From Eggerthellaceae bacterium (GTDB lineage: Bacteria; Actinomycetota; Coriobacteriia; Coriobacteriales; Eggerthellaceae), in the NCBI GenBank assembly GCA_910575165.1, contig CAJTDS010000005.1, positions 96,349-160,348 on the forward strand: a stretch of 64,000 bases of DNA, in the 5' to 3' direction. Both the position numbers and the translations under genes were made by a program. Under the pieces are notes generated by a model, which saw only the letters and a program-made list of their open reading frames with translations, was not told the DNA's origin and did no database searches. This document shows positions 9,076 to 18,223 of this stretch, in pieces. Position 1 is the stretch's first letter. The number at the start of each line of letters is the position of its first letter.

Positions 9076-9102
9076 GGAAGCTTCGTTTCTCTGGCCTGCG
9101 GT

Positions 9103-10593
9103 CTAGGGCTGGAGCATGAGCTCGGTGGTTCCCAGGGTGATGCGGTCTCCGTACTTCAGGGGCATGGTGGCCACTTCCTGGCCGTTGACCAGGGTGCCGT
9201 TGGTGGACCCCAGGTCGGTGACCACCCAGACGCCCTGGGGCTGCAGCACCAGTTCGGCGTGGTGGCGCGAGGCGTTGATGTCGCGCACCTGCACGGTGTT
9301 GTCCGCTTCGCGTCCCAGGCTCACCTTCGATTGCGTGAGGGGGTAGGACACGCCGGTGGCGGCGTCCACCAGGGTGGCGATCGGGGATGCCGCGCGGTTG
9401 CCTGAGCCCACGGGGACGGTGCTGGCCGCGCGGATGGGCACGCTGGGCAGCGCCTCGAAAGGATGCGACGCCGCTTGGCCGCGGGCTGCGCCGGCCAGCG
9501 CCGCTGCCCCCGCAACGCCGGCGGCTGCGGCAGCCGAGTGGCCGTTGGGGAAGGGCTGCGAGAGCGCATGGGCCTGGTTGGCCGGCAGCGAGGCGATCTG
9601 CTCCTGGCTCAACGGCAGTGACGGCGCCTGGGCGCTATGGACAGCATGGGCGGCGCGAGGCTCTCCGCCGGCAGCGAAGGGGCGGGAGGGAGCCTGGGCT
9701 TGCTGCTGGCCGAAGGGCTGGGAGACTGCCTGGGCCTGGGGCTGCGCGCCCAGGGGGCGCGACGGCGCCTGCTGCTGGGCGAAGGGCTGGGAGGCGACGG
9801 CTTCGCGGGTCTGGCCGAACGGGGCCGACGGAGCCTGGGCCTGCTGGGGCGCTGCGTAGCGACCCTGTCCCAGAGGCTGCGAGCTGGCGGCCACGGCCTG
9901 GTCGTTTGCCTGGTCGCTGGCGAAGTCGCGGCTGTTGAAGGTGTACTCGCCGTAGTCGATGGAGTAGTCGATCTCGTCTTGCGGCACGTAGGGTAGGGGC
10001 TGGTCGTGCAGGTTCTCCGGTTCGTAGGCCTCGTAGGGGCTGGGCGCCGGGCGGTAGGTCTGCTGCGGCGGACGCTGGGTGTAGCGTCCTGCGGCGTAGC
10101 CCTGGGCCTGGGGCGCAGGCGCTGCAGCGGGGGCGTAGCCGTTCGGGCCGCCGTGGAAGCCGTTGGAGTGGCCCACCAGCCCGTAGCGCTGCATCTCCTC
10201 GGCCCGCAGCTGCGAGACGATGGGCGCGGCCACCGGTTCGGCGATGACGTCGAACTTGCCCCGCTTCAGCCCGTCGTCCACGATGAAGCGCACCAGGGGC
10301 TGTCCGTCCATGACCAGGCCCTGCTCGGCGGCCTTGGCGGCAAGGAACGTCTCGGTCTCGCCGGCCAGCGTGGGGTAGTAGCCGAACAGGCGACGGTCGT
10401 CCTCTTCGTTGACCAGCACAGTGAACAGGGTGGGGGCGAACTGCTTGCCTGCGCCGACCATCTTCTCGCGGCGCATCTGCTTCTCGGCTTTCTTGGCGAT
10501 CTGGACGGGGGAGATGGGGGCATCGAACATCTTGTCGGCAGCGCCCTCGAACGTGTCCTCCATCTTTCCTTCGACCCTCGAGAAAAAGCCCAT
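9103..10593 (-). CDS. fhaA: FhaA-like protein: DUF3662 domain plus C-terminal FHA domain
   Basis: 496 residues beginning MGFFSRVEGKMEDTFEGAAD. The N-terminal ~120 residues match the DUF3662/FhaA-N type seen in actinobacterial FhaA. A long Gln/Ala/Pro/Ser-rich linker (about 130-400) carries degenerate repeats of the type SQPFGQQQAQAPS. The FHA domain occupies the last ~85 residues (SLGREADNTVQV, SRHHAEL, DLGSTNGTLVNG). The start is placed at 10593 because AAGGAG lies 5 bases upstream; the longer open frame to 10719 has no ribosome binding site. It is the first gene of the operon. In mycobacteria FhaA binds phosphorylated MviN and regulates lipid II flipping. Confidence 0.92.
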   Translation of the reverse strand: MGFFSRVEGKMEDTFEGAADKMFDAPISPVQIAKKAEKQMRREKMVGAGKQFAPTLFTVLVNEEDDRRLFGYYPTLAGETETFLAAKAAEQGLVMDGQPLVRFIVDDGLKRGKFDVIAEPVAAPIVSQLRAEEMQRYGLVGHSNGFHGGPNGYAPAAAPAPQAQGYAAGRYTQRPPQQTYRPAPSPYEAYEPENLHDQPLPYVPQDEIDYSIDYGEYTFNSRDFASDQANDQAVAASSQPLGQGRYAAPQQAQAPSAPFGQTREAVASQPFAQQQAPSRPLGAQPQAQAVSQPFGQQQAQAPSRPFAAGGEPRAAHAVHSAQAPSLPLSQEQIASLPANQAHALSQPFPNGHSAAAAAGVAGAAALAGAARGQAASHPFEALPSVPIRAASTVPVGSGNRAASPIATLVDAATGVSYPLTQSKVSLGREADNTVQVRDINASRHHAELVLQPQGVWVVTDLGSTNGTLVNGQEVATMPLKYGDRITLGTTELMLQP

Positions 10594-11086
10594 TGACTCT
10601 CCTTGCTTCGTTTGCGGTGCGGTTTCGGCGTATCCGGGTATCGCGGCGCTTGGCACCTGATGCGCCCGATGCCGCAAGGGCAAGGCGCCGGTGTGCCAAA
10701 CTGTTGCGATAACCTGCATTTTCGTAAGCTCATATCATGCCATAGATTGCCGTTTGCCGCCCTCTATTCTACGCAATTGCCACGAAACCCTAAGGTTGGT
10801 CCATTTGGGTGCAAAGTCGCGGGGAGGAGGCGGCTTAGGGCGGCTGCGCGTGCGGCTCGTGTGTGCTCGGTTGTGGAAAACCCGTAGGGCACGTGTGCGT
10901 TTGGTGCCTGTTTCATGTCCATTGCCTGGGCGCCCATCCCCACTATGTAGTGACTTTTTCGCCCGTGATACAATACCTATGGTATATGAGCGTGGGGACG
11001 GAGCTTGCTCCGTTGCGAAGAGAAGGAAGCGGACGGGTGCGCGTGCGCCGAAGCTGGCGGCCCTGTCCGGTTAAGGAGACGGGTTT
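10594..11086. promoter_or_regulatory. Divergent intergenic region between fhaA and LCP ligase
   Basis: 493 bases without a supported gene. A TACAAT hexamer at 10969-10974 is the best -10 for the rightward LCP gene, but its -35 (TGTAGT at 10946-10951, 17-base spacing) is poor. Promoter(s) of the large leftward operon must also lie here; I could not choose one confidently. Confidence 0.35.
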
Positions 11087-12724
11087 ATGACGCCAAGCAA
11101 CCCTCGGCCGCCTTACGGGCGGTCATCTCATGTCCCTCCCTCGGTGCGTGCCGTCCGGGTGTCGAAGGCGGCCCAAACGGGAAGGCAGCCGGCGTTTGTT
11201 CCCGACCAGACCCGCGTCCACCAGGCTGCTTCGGGCGATTACGGTGCTTCTCGCGCCGCTGCCCCCGCCGGCGCTTGGCGCCCTGCCTTCAACCCCGCAA
11301 ACCAGCATTCGGCGGCGAGCAAGGCTTATGCAAACCAGACGGCTACGGGGCAGTACTCCCGCTACAACGAGCATTACTCCAACAACAAGGCCAAGAAGTC
11401 GCGGCGCTTCGTGATAGCTGCCATCGTGCTGGTGCTCGTGTGCGCCATGGGTGCCGGCACCGCCTTCGCCATGTACGTTGACTCCATCAACGAGAAGCTC
11501 AACAAGGGCAACATGACCCAGAAGGAAATCGACGGAATCAGCGACGCCTTGAAGCCCGCTTCCGGCGTGCCTGTGGGCACCACCTTCGACGAGCCGTTCT
11601 ACATGCTGCTCATCGGGTCGGACCGCCGTTCCGACGGTTCGGTGGAGGGCGCTCGTTCCGATACCAACATCGTGGCGCGCGTGGATCCGCAGCGCAACCA
11701 GGTGACCATGGTCTCCATTCCGCGCGACACCAAGATAGAGCTGGAGAACTACGGCACGAACAAGTTCAACGCCGCCTTGAACTTCGGCGGCGCAGGCCTG
11801 GTGATTACGGAGGCCGAGAAGCTTCTGGGCGTCGACATCTCCCATTACGCCGAGGTGAACTTCGACGACTTGGTGGAGCTGGTGGACGCCGTGGGCGGCG
11901 TGGACGTGGAGGTGTCGGAGACCATCGACGACGCAGATGCGGACCGTACCCGGTCGGACTACTATACCGCCGACATCGTCATCGAGGAGGGCCTGCAGCA
12001 CCTCGATGGCGAGCAGGCGCTGGTGTTCGCCCGCAGCCGCGCTTACGCCGACGGCGACTTCACCCGTACGGCCAACCAACGACAGCTCATCGAAGCCATT
12101 GTCGATAAGGTGCTCAAGATGAACGTCGCCGACCTGCCCAAGGTGATCGAGGCGGCGTCGAAGTGCGTGACCACCGACCTGTCCGTGCAGGATATCCTGG
12201 GTCTTGCTCAGCAGTTCAAGGGCAAGGGCAAGCTCACCGTCTATTCGGCGCTGGTGCCCTCCTACACGCGCACAATCGGTGAGATTTCCTACGTTATCAA
12301 CGATAAGGACATGACCGCCGAGATGATGAAGGTGGTGGAAGCCGGCGACGACCCGTCAGAGATCGTCTCCAACGGGCCTTCCGGCGAGGACGACGCGAGC
12401 GCGGGCTCGCAGAACGATTCGTCCGGCAGCTCGTGGCAGCCCGCGCCCCAGTACACCTACACCGAACCCACTCCCGAACCGACGCCGGAGCCCGAGCCCG
12501 ACCCGAGCTACAGTGACCCCGTCGTTCCCGAGCCGGAGCCCGAGCCCACCCCCGAGCCCGATCCCGTGGTGCCCGATCCCACCCCCGATCCGGTAGTGCC
12601 CGAGCCCGCGCCCGAGCCGACGGTGCCCGACCCGACGCCGGAAGCGGGTGGCAATGGCGCAGGAGCCGCGGGCGATGCGGGACAGCCCGCCACCGCGGCC
12701 GGGGCGCTGGGCCAAGCGGCTTAA
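11087..12724 (+). CDS. LytR-CpsA-Psr (LCP) family cell-wall polymer ligase
   Basis: Transfers lipid-linked anionic or capsular polymers onto peptidoglycan at the outer membrane face. There is a cytoplasmic N-terminus of about 105 residues, one membrane helix near 106-127, and an LCP domain (about 165-400) with the pyrophosphate-binding segment SDTNIVARVD, SIPRDTKIEL, and VFARSRAYADGDFTRTANQR. The last ~85 residues are a Pro-Glu repeat wall-spanning tail (PEPTPEPEPDP repeats) followed by Gly/Ala. The ATG at 11087 is preceded by AAGGAG at 11073-11078. It stands alone, next to the wall-signalling operon. Confidence 0.94.
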   Translation: MTPSNPRPPYGRSSHVPPSVRAVRVSKAAQTGRQPAFVPDQTRVHQAASGDYGASRAAAPAGAWRPAFNPANQHSAASKAYANQTATGQYSRYNEHYSNNKAKKSRRFVIAAIVLVLVCAMGAGTAFAMYVDSINEKLNKGNMTQKEIDGISDALKPASGVPVGTTFDEPFYMLLIGSDRRSDGSVEGARSDTNIVARVDPQRNQVTMVSIPRDTKIELENYGTNKFNAALNFGGAGLVITEAEKLLGVDISHYAEVNFDDLVELVDAVGGVDVEVSETIDDADADRTRSDYYTADIVIEEGLQHLDGEQALVFARSRAYADGDFTRTANQRQLIEAIVDKVLKMNVADLPKVIEAASKCVTTDLSVQDILGLAQQFKGKGKLTVYSALVPSYTRTIGEISYVINDKDMTAEMMKVVEAGDDPSEIVSNGPSGEDDASAGSQNDSSGSSWQPAPQYTYTEPTPEPTPEPEPDPSYSDPVVPEPEPEPTPEPDPVVPDPTPDPVVPEPAPEPTVPDPTPEAGGNGAGAAGDAGQPATAAGALGQAA

Positions 12725-12726
12725 GA

Positions 12727-12823
12727 GCCCCAAGCCCTGGGGGCGCCCGCACCCCCGTTTGCCAACTCCGTCAATTTCTGGAGCCTTGCGCCTCCGGGGC
12801 CCCAAGCCTTGGGGGGCGCCCGC
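12727..12823. repeat. Direct repeat pair in spacer after the LCP gene
   Basis: Two nearly identical 24-25-base copies (12727-12750 and 12799-12823) with the core GCCCCAAGCC then TGGGGGCGCCCGC. Each copy can itself fold (GCCCC against GGGGC). They start 3 bases after the LCP stop codon. Confidence 0.7.
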
Positions 12824-12964
12824 CCGGCATTTCCAGGGCTCTCTTTCGCGCCTGGGTGCTTCCATGTCCAAGCGCCTTTCTGCCCGAGAAGCCTCCCGCG
12901 CGGGCAGCCCACGCTCGATCTTCCCTCTAGAGGCCCTCCCACGCGACATCCTTCTGTTCGACTT

Positions 12965-13100
12965 CGGTGGGAAAGCGTTGAAAATCGGATTATTTGGGCA
13001 GCGCTCTGACCTGGTGATTTACTAAAAGTACCAGGTCAGACAGTATGAATTCCTGTATTTGCCGCTGCCAGAAAATCTGATTTTCAACGCTTTCCCGCCG
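12965..13100. repeat. 136-nt nested palindromic element
   Basis: Outer arms of 27 bases (12965-12991 and 13074-13100; core GGGAAAGCGTTGAAAATC) enclose an inner perfect 11-bp hairpin (13005-13015 TCTGACCTGGT with 13030-13040). The two non-Watson-Crick positions in the outer stem are G-U pairs in plus-strand RNA. It sits between the LCP gene and the convergent galE stop. It could act as a terminator, a structured 3'-UTR or a mobile palindromic element; there is no ORF in it. Confidence 0.85.
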
Positions 13101-13128
13101 AAGAGGTCGGCGCGGTCGGTATGGTCCG

Positions 13129-14343
13129 CTAGTTGCAGCCGTAGCCGTCCGGGTTGGTGGACTGCCAGCGCCAGCCGTCCTGGCACATGCGCTCCATGTC
13201 GTACTCGGCCACCCAGCCCAGCTCGTCGTGGGCCTTCGAGGCGTCGGCGTAGCAGGCGGCGATGTCTCCGGCGCGGCGCGGCAGCACCTGGTAGGGAATC
13301 TCGTGGCCGCAGGCCTTCTCGAAGGCGTGGATGACGTCGAGGACGCTCGACCCGGTGCCGGTGCCCAGGTTGAAGATTTCCACGCCGCGGCGGGTGCCGT
13401 CCTCAGCGGGAGTTCCGGTTATGGAGCCGATTCCGATGGCCTCGCCGGTGCCCACCTTGCCGCCCATCCAGTCGAGGGCCGCCACGTGGCCTCGTGCCAG
13501 GTCGACCACGTGGATGTAGTCGCGCACGCCGGTGCCGTCGGGGGTGGGGTAGTCGTCGCCGAAGACGCCCACCCGCTCCAGCTTGCCTACGGCCACCTGG
13601 GCAACGTAGGGCAGCAGGTTGTTCGGGATGCCTTTCGGGTCCTCGCCGATAAGGCCGCTTTCGTGGGCGCCGATGGGGTTGAAATAGCGCAGCAGCACCA
13701 CGTTCCATTCGTTATCGCCAATATAGAAGTCGGTGAGCACCTGCTCCAGCATGGACTTCGTCTGGCCGTAGGGGTTGGTGGGGGTGTGCTTGGGGCAGCT
13801 TTCCGTGATGGGCACGAATTCCGGCTCGCCGTAGACCGTGGCGCTGGAGGAGAACACGATGTTCTTCACGCCGTGGTTGCGGGCTACGTCGCACAGCACG
13901 AGGGTGCCGGCGATGTTGTTCCAGTAGTACTCGAGCGGCTTCTCCACGCTCTCGCCCACGGCTTTGAACCCGGCGAAGTGGATGATGGCGTCTACGGGAT
14001 GCAGCGCGAAGATGGTCTCCAGTGCGGGGCGGTCCAGGATGGAGGCTTCGTAGAAGACGAGCTCGGGACCGGGGGTGGCATCGATTACCTGTGCGCCGGC
14101 CAGCGCGGCAGCGGCTTCGGCGAGCTCCTGGGAGGCCAGGTCGGGAAACATCGGCTCCACGCCGGAGATGGTGCCCACGCGGCAGACGGCCTCGCGGCTG
14201 GAGTTGCTCAGGTCGTCCACGATGACCACGCGGTAGCCCTTCGCCAGGAGTTCCACCACGGTGTGGCTGCCGATGAAACCGGCGCCTCCGGTTACCAGGA
14301 TGGTGGTCTGCTCGGGGGCTTTCGAGAGGCTCTTGTTCGCCAT
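13129..14343 (-). CDS. galE: UDP-glucose 4-epimerase
   Basis: NAD-dependent interconversion of UDP-glucose and UDP-galactose, feeding cell-surface polysaccharide or galactose metabolism. 404 residues starting MANKSLSKAPEQ. Rossmann motif GGAGFIGSH (about 19-27), the Ser of SSSATVYGEPEF, and the catalytic YGQTK. The start is chosen at 14343 because AAAGGA lies 6 bases upstream; the frame extends 8 codons further without a better site. The protein is about 60 residues longer than the usual ~340. Part of the excess is an insertion near residues 65-95 (ASQELAEAAAALAGAQVIDA) that separates the dinucleotide-binding half from the ILDRPALETIF segment. Confidence 0.95.
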   Translation of the reverse strand: MANKSLSKAPEQTTILVTGGAGFIGSHTVVELLAKGYRVVIVDDLSNSSREAVCRVGTISGVEPMFPDLASQELAEAAAALAGAQVIDATPGPELVFYEASILDRPALETIFALHPVDAIIHFAGFKAVGESVEKPLEYYWNNIAGTLVLCDVARNHGVKNIVFSSSATVYGEPEFVPITESCPKHTPTNPYGQTKSMLEQVLTDFYIGDNEWNVVLLRYFNPIGAHESGLIGEDPKGIPNNLLPYVAQVAVGKLERVGVFGDDYPTPDGTGVRDYIHVVDLARGHVAALDWMGGKVGTGEAIGIGSITGTPAEDGTRRGVEIFNLGTGTGSSVLDVIHAFEKACGHEIPYQVLPRRAGDIAACYADASKAHDELGWVAEYDMERMCQDGWRWQSTNPDGYGCN

Positions 14344-14448
14344 GGCGGTTCCTTTCGCTCGACGCAATGCTTCGCCATGGTAGCAGTTCGCAGCCGGCCC
14401 GACGGCTGCTTGCGACGGTTTCCACGGGAAGAGGGGAGGGCGTCAGCC

Positions 14449-16281
14449 TCAGTCGGCCTTCGCAGATGCGTCGCGACGCTGCTTTACCAAGTCGGCGAGG
14501 TCGCCTCGGGAATGGAGGTTCATCTTCGCGTAGATGCTGGTGGTGTGAGAATGGACGGTGGCAGGGGAGATTACGAGCCTGTCCTGGATCTCCTTGTTGC
14601 GGTAGCCCCTGGCCAGCAGTGCGAAGATTTCTTGCTCGCGGCTGGTCAGGCCGAATTCCAGCGAAAGCTTTCCTATGACCGAGTCTAAAGCGGGGCGCTG
14701 CACCTCGGCATGCGGCTCCGGGCTGCCCGGAGCGATACTCGCCGCTTCGGTGCTGATGGCGAACAGCGAGTGCACCTCGGCTCGCCCGTGGGCACCGAGC
14801 TTCTTGTAGACGCTCTGGACATGGGTTTTGACGGTGTTCTCCGAAAGCGCCATGCTGTTTGCCATAGAGCGGGTAGTCGTGTCGCTGAGGACGAGGTCCA
14901 GCACTTCGCGCTCCCGGGAGGTGAGCCCGGCGGCGGAGACCAGCTCGTCATAGTGCTTCCTGCGGGCCGCCTCGGCCCTGCGCTCCTGCTCCGTCCAGAT
15001 GCGTCTGCCCGAGGCGGCGCCGGTCGACGGGTCGAGGTATCGCTGGCCCATAGACACCGTTGCGAACAGGCCGAAGACGACGGCGTACCCAACGGCGGTC
15101 ATGATCGCCGACTGAACGCCCGAGGAAAGTTCCATGGCGTCGAACAGGGCGCCCAGGCCCATGCCCAAGTCGGTGACGCCTGTGAGGAACACCATTCCGA
15201 AACAGAGCGGCCCGAGAGGGTTGACGCGCCGGGCGTCGGCGACTTCGGAGAAAACGGCGATCTCGAAGATTGCCACAAGAGCGAAGCAGGCCATGTTGAC
15301 GTAGTTGCACACGAGCGGCGAAATGCCGGCGACCTCGAAGAAAGGCATGAGGGCGAACGCGGCCGACATGAGCATGGTCCCCACCCAGAAGAAACGGCGG
15401 GGGGATACCTGGAAAAGGCCGATAGCGATAAAGCATGCCAGCGCACCCAAACCGCGCGCGATGAGGAACGTGAACCCCATGATCGCATCCGGCGAAGCGG
15501 ATAGCGAGAACGAGAACCGGTAGTTCATGAAGTTGAATCCGATTTCGGCGATGACGATTCCGACGAGCAGGGGGAGGCCGAGGCCGAAGAACTCGTCTTT
15601 CAGCCCGCAGCCCATGGTCGACGCTTTGATGGCGGGGCGCCTGCCCATTTCCCGGACGTCGACGTGCGCGCCAACGGCGAAACGCATGATCAACAGCGAT
15701 GCCAGGGGCAGGATGCAGGAGAGGGCCGCTGCAGCGCAAGGCTTCATCGCCGCCAGCATAACGGCGTCGATCGCCACTCCTCCAGCGATTCCGAGGGACA
15801 TGTCGATGATGCTCGACGAGGCTCCCCTCTCGCTGGCTACGGGAAACCACAAGGCAATGAGGATGGCTATCGACAAGCCATTTGCAGACGAGCCGATGGC
15901 GGCCAGGCCAGGCAGCCCTTCGGCGGCTGACAGGATGCAGAGAGCGGAGCCGGCAACGGGGGCGAGGGCGCAGAGCGCTGCAGATTGCGGCTTGGCCGCC
16001 AGCTTTCCGAATGCGCCAGGGTTGCGTGCGATCAGGACCAGCGCGATTCCGCTTACGGCCATGCCCACAAGAAACGAGGGGAGCGAGAGTGCCGTCGAGT
16101 CGTTCCATGCATAGAAGGTTCCGAGGTAGAACGACTGATCCCACCACGCCCAGAACAGGGACAGCCCGATGACGATTGCCGGGGCCGTCGATCCGTGGAG
16201 GAGCTTTTTGTGCTGTGGCGCCACGAGGTGTCTCGCTTTCGGGTAGAAGGCGGGAGGAGGGGTGCTCTTCCCGCAGGTCAT
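14449..16281 (-). CDS. Membrane-bound LuxR-family regulator with two tandem HTH domains (locus A)
   Basis: 610 residues. The N-terminal ~400 residues form a polytopic membrane domain of about 12 helices, resembling the sensor part of the LuxR-type regulators common in Eggerthellaceae. It is followed by two complete LuxR/GerE HTH domains: the first from about 452 (GLTSREREVLDLVLSD, SENTVKTH), the second from about 544 (GLTSREQEIFALLARG, SPATVHSHT). One HTH is the norm, so the tandem arrangement is unusual. It is divergent from the triheme/molybdopterin lipoprotein at 16563, its likely target. The start at 16281 has only a weak ribosome binding site and is uncertain. Confidence 0.88.
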   Translation of the reverse strand: MTCGKSTPPPAFYPKARHLVAPQHKKLLHGSTAPAIVIGLSLFWAWWDQSFYLGTFYAWNDSTALSLPSFLVGMAVSGIALVLIARNPGAFGKLAAKPQSAALCALAPVAGSALCILSAAEGLPGLAAIGSSANGLSIAILIALWFPVASERGASSSIIDMSLGIAGGVAIDAVMLAAMKPCAAAALSCILPLASLLIMRFAVGAHVDVREMGRRPAIKASTMGCGLKDEFFGLGLPLLVGIVIAEIGFNFMNYRFSFSLSASPDAIMGFTFLIARGLGALACFIAIGLFQVSPRRFFWVGTMLMSAAFALMPFFEVAGISPLVCNYVNMACFALVAIFEIAVFSEVADARRVNPLGPLCFGMVFLTGVTDLGMGLGALFDAMELSSGVQSAIMTAVGYAVVFGLFATVSMGQRYLDPSTGAASGRRIWTEQERRAEAARRKHYDELVSAAGLTSREREVLDLVLSDTTTRSMANSMALSENTVKTHVQSVYKKLGAHGRAEVHSLFAISTEAASIAPGSPEPHAEVQRPALDSVIGKLSLEFGLTSREQEIFALLARGYRNKEIQDRLVISPATVHSHTTSIYAKMNLHSRGDLADLVKQRRDASAKAD

Positions 16282-16315
16282 CTTCGCCCATGATGGAACA
16301 ACCCAGTTGAAAAGC

Positions 16316-16359
16316 CATCATCATTTACAGTCTAACCTATGACTAGACGAGAGATGATG
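16316..16359. promoter_or_regulatory. Nested dyad in the locus A divergent promoter region
   Basis: CATCATC (16316-16322) and GATGATG (16353-16359) enclose GTCTA (16330-16334) and TAGAC (16344-16348). This nested inverted symmetry, close to the regulator start and upstream of the lipoprotein gene, is a candidate binding site for the two-HTH regulator. Inference only. Confidence 0.4.
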
Positions 16360-16562
16360 AGGGCGGGTGAGGCGGGGACGAAGCGATTTCGGTCCTCATG
16401 CGCGAACCATCAGAAAGAGGCGATGAATCCGGGAGGGCAAGCGCCTAGGGTGGGGCTGCTGCCCGAGCGTCGCAGCGAATCCCGCGAGATGCCGCTTGGC
16501 ATCGGACCGGAAGACCGCGGCGTCCGGGTGGCAATCGGAAGCCCCGAGACAGGAGGAGAAAG

Positions 16563-18203
16563 ATGAGGAAAGAGGAGAGGAAGGTTGCGCTGTGGCGCAG
16601 GGTCGTCCTGGCGGCTGGTTGCGTGGCGCTTGCTGCCGCCTTGGCATCGGCGGCCGCATGCTCGCCCGCATCGCCGACGAAGGCTGATGCAGGCGACGAA
16701 CCCAAGGCTGCGGCAGAAGGGTCGACGGCCGACGAACCGAAGACGCAGGACCCGACGAGCGAGGAGGCCGTTCTCGCCAACATAGGCATCATCGCGAACG
16801 ACTATCAGAGCAGAGACGCCGGTCCGTTCATGGACGATTACAATATCTCGGCCAAGCTAAATGCCGGCAGCCGCGGCTGCGATGCGTGCCATGAGGACCT
16901 GCAGGCTACGATCAAAGACATCTCTCCGGTGGTGCACATTATGACCACGGGCGCCATTTTCGGGAAGACGGTGGACTGGAACGACTGCGAATCGTGCCAT
17001 TCCATGCAGGGCACCCGCGGGGGCGTGTACTTGGGCGAGTTCATGCACAACACCCACTACTCGAGCCCGACGTTTACCGATACTCAGAACGGCACGTGCT
17101 GGAGCTGTCACGCCATGGCGAAGAACGGCGAGATGGTTATGTGGGACGAGTACGTGTACGATGAGCAACTGAGCGGCTATAGCGCCAACGTGGAAGTCGG
17201 CAAGTTCGAGTCCTCCGTCGAGTTCTTCGAGCGCCGCGGCTATAACGCCGACAACTCTACAGGGATGTCTATTATGGCCGCCGACGATGTGGATGTGGAA
17301 GTACGGCTCGACCAGGCTATGACTACGGAAGCCGATCGCTACGAGGCGGTGAACTACAACATTCCCGAATGGACCGAGGCGGACTTCGAGCGGTGGACTA
17401 TCGACATCAAGGGCGTGAAGAACCCGCGCTCCTTCACGTTGGCGGAGTTGGCCGAGCTGTTCGATAAAGGCACCTACCAAGTTACCCAGGAGTGCTTGGT
17501 CAACGGCGTGAACTCTTCGCTCGAGGACAGCTTCGAAGCGTCGGGTTATCTGCTTGCCGATATCATCGAATACTGCGGGGGCTTAGAAGACGGCTGCACC
17601 ACGGTGAAGGCGTTCGCCGATTCCGAAGAAGGCTGGGATTTCTGCGTCGAGCTGGATGACGCGCTGAAGAACGGCTCGTTCATAGCCGTAGAGTACTACG
17701 GCCACGAGATGACGCCTTACGAGGGAGCGCCGGCCGTGCTAGTGAACCCGGGCTTCCCGGGCGGCACCTGGGTCAAGTACCTGACGAGCGTAGAGTTCGG
17801 GACGAACGAGGTGACGGCTCCCGTCCGTATTGTGGGCGGCGACGAATTTTACGCAGGTAAAGAGGATCCCCATCTGTACCCCTGTAATTCCGCATGGTTC
17901 AACCCGGCGCGCGACGGACAGGTGTTCAAGGTGGGGCAGCCAGTGACGTTGGAGGGATTCGCCTGGGTGTGGAACCTGGACGGCCACAGCACTGGCGCCG
18001 TTCGTTTCAGCTGGGATTACGGTCATACGTGGGTAACCCAGGAGGTGGCCGTAGACGCCGATCCCAACAATTGGCAGCGCTTCTACGCCACTTGGACCCC
18101 CACGGAGCCCGGTACCTACTGCCTGAAGGTGGAGGCGGTGGATGCTGCGGATGGATGGCATCAGAAGAAACCGGCGAGCGTAATCGTTACGGTGGAGGAA
18201 TAG
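16563..18203 (+). CDS. Triheme cytochrome c / sulfite-oxidase-fold molybdopterin lipoprotein (locus A)
   Basis: 546 residues. A Sec signal with a probable lipobox (Cys about 33) is followed by a cytochrome region with three CxxCH heme sites (CDACH 106-110, CESCH 142-146, CWSCH 179-183). From about 270 there is a sulfite-oxidase/YedY-type molybdopterin fold (WTIDIKGVKNPRSFTLAEL), with Cys 311 (QVTQECLVNGVNSS) at the expected Mo-ligand place, then a C-terminal Mo-co dimerisation-like beta domain (FSWDYGHTWVTQEV). Expected to be an extracytoplasmic redox enzyme taking or giving electrons through its hemes; substrate unknown. AGGAGG at 16551-16556 supports the start. Followed 20 bases later by the Cys-rich companion. 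A clear paralogue is at 61226-62833. Confidence 0.9.
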   Translation: MRKEERKVALWRRVVLAAGCVALAAALASAAACSPASPTKADAGDEPKAAAEGSTADEPKTQDPTSEEAVLANIGIIANDYQSRDAGPFMDDYNISAKLNAGSRGCDACHEDLQATIKDISPVVHIMTTGAIFGKTVDWNDCESCHSMQGTRGGVYLGEFMHNTHYSSPTFTDTQNGTCWSCHAMAKNGEMVMWDEYVYDEQLSGYSANVEVGKFESSVEFFERRGYNADNSTGMSIMAADDVDVEVRLDQAMTTEADRYEAVNYNIPEWTEADFERWTIDIKGVKNPRSFTLAELAELFDKGTYQVTQECLVNGVNSSLEDSFEASGYLLADIIEYCGGLEDGCTTVKAFADSEEGWDFCVELDDALKNGSFIAVEYYGHEMTPYEGAPAVLVNPGFPGGTWVKYLTSVEFGTNEVTAPVRIVGGDEFYAGKEDPHLYPCNSAWFNPARDGQVFKVGQPVTLEGFAWVWNLDGHSTGAVRFSWDYGHTWVTQEVAVDADPNNWQRFYATWTPTEPGTYCLKVEAVDAADGWHQKKPASVIVTVEE

Positions 18204-18223
18204 GGACCGAAAGGGGAGAGCCC

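Noticed and set aside
12820..12960. Possible short coding frames in the spacer after the LCP gene
   Set aside because: Frames open on both strands but without ribosome binding sites or plausible composition; the region is better described by repeats and a palindrome.
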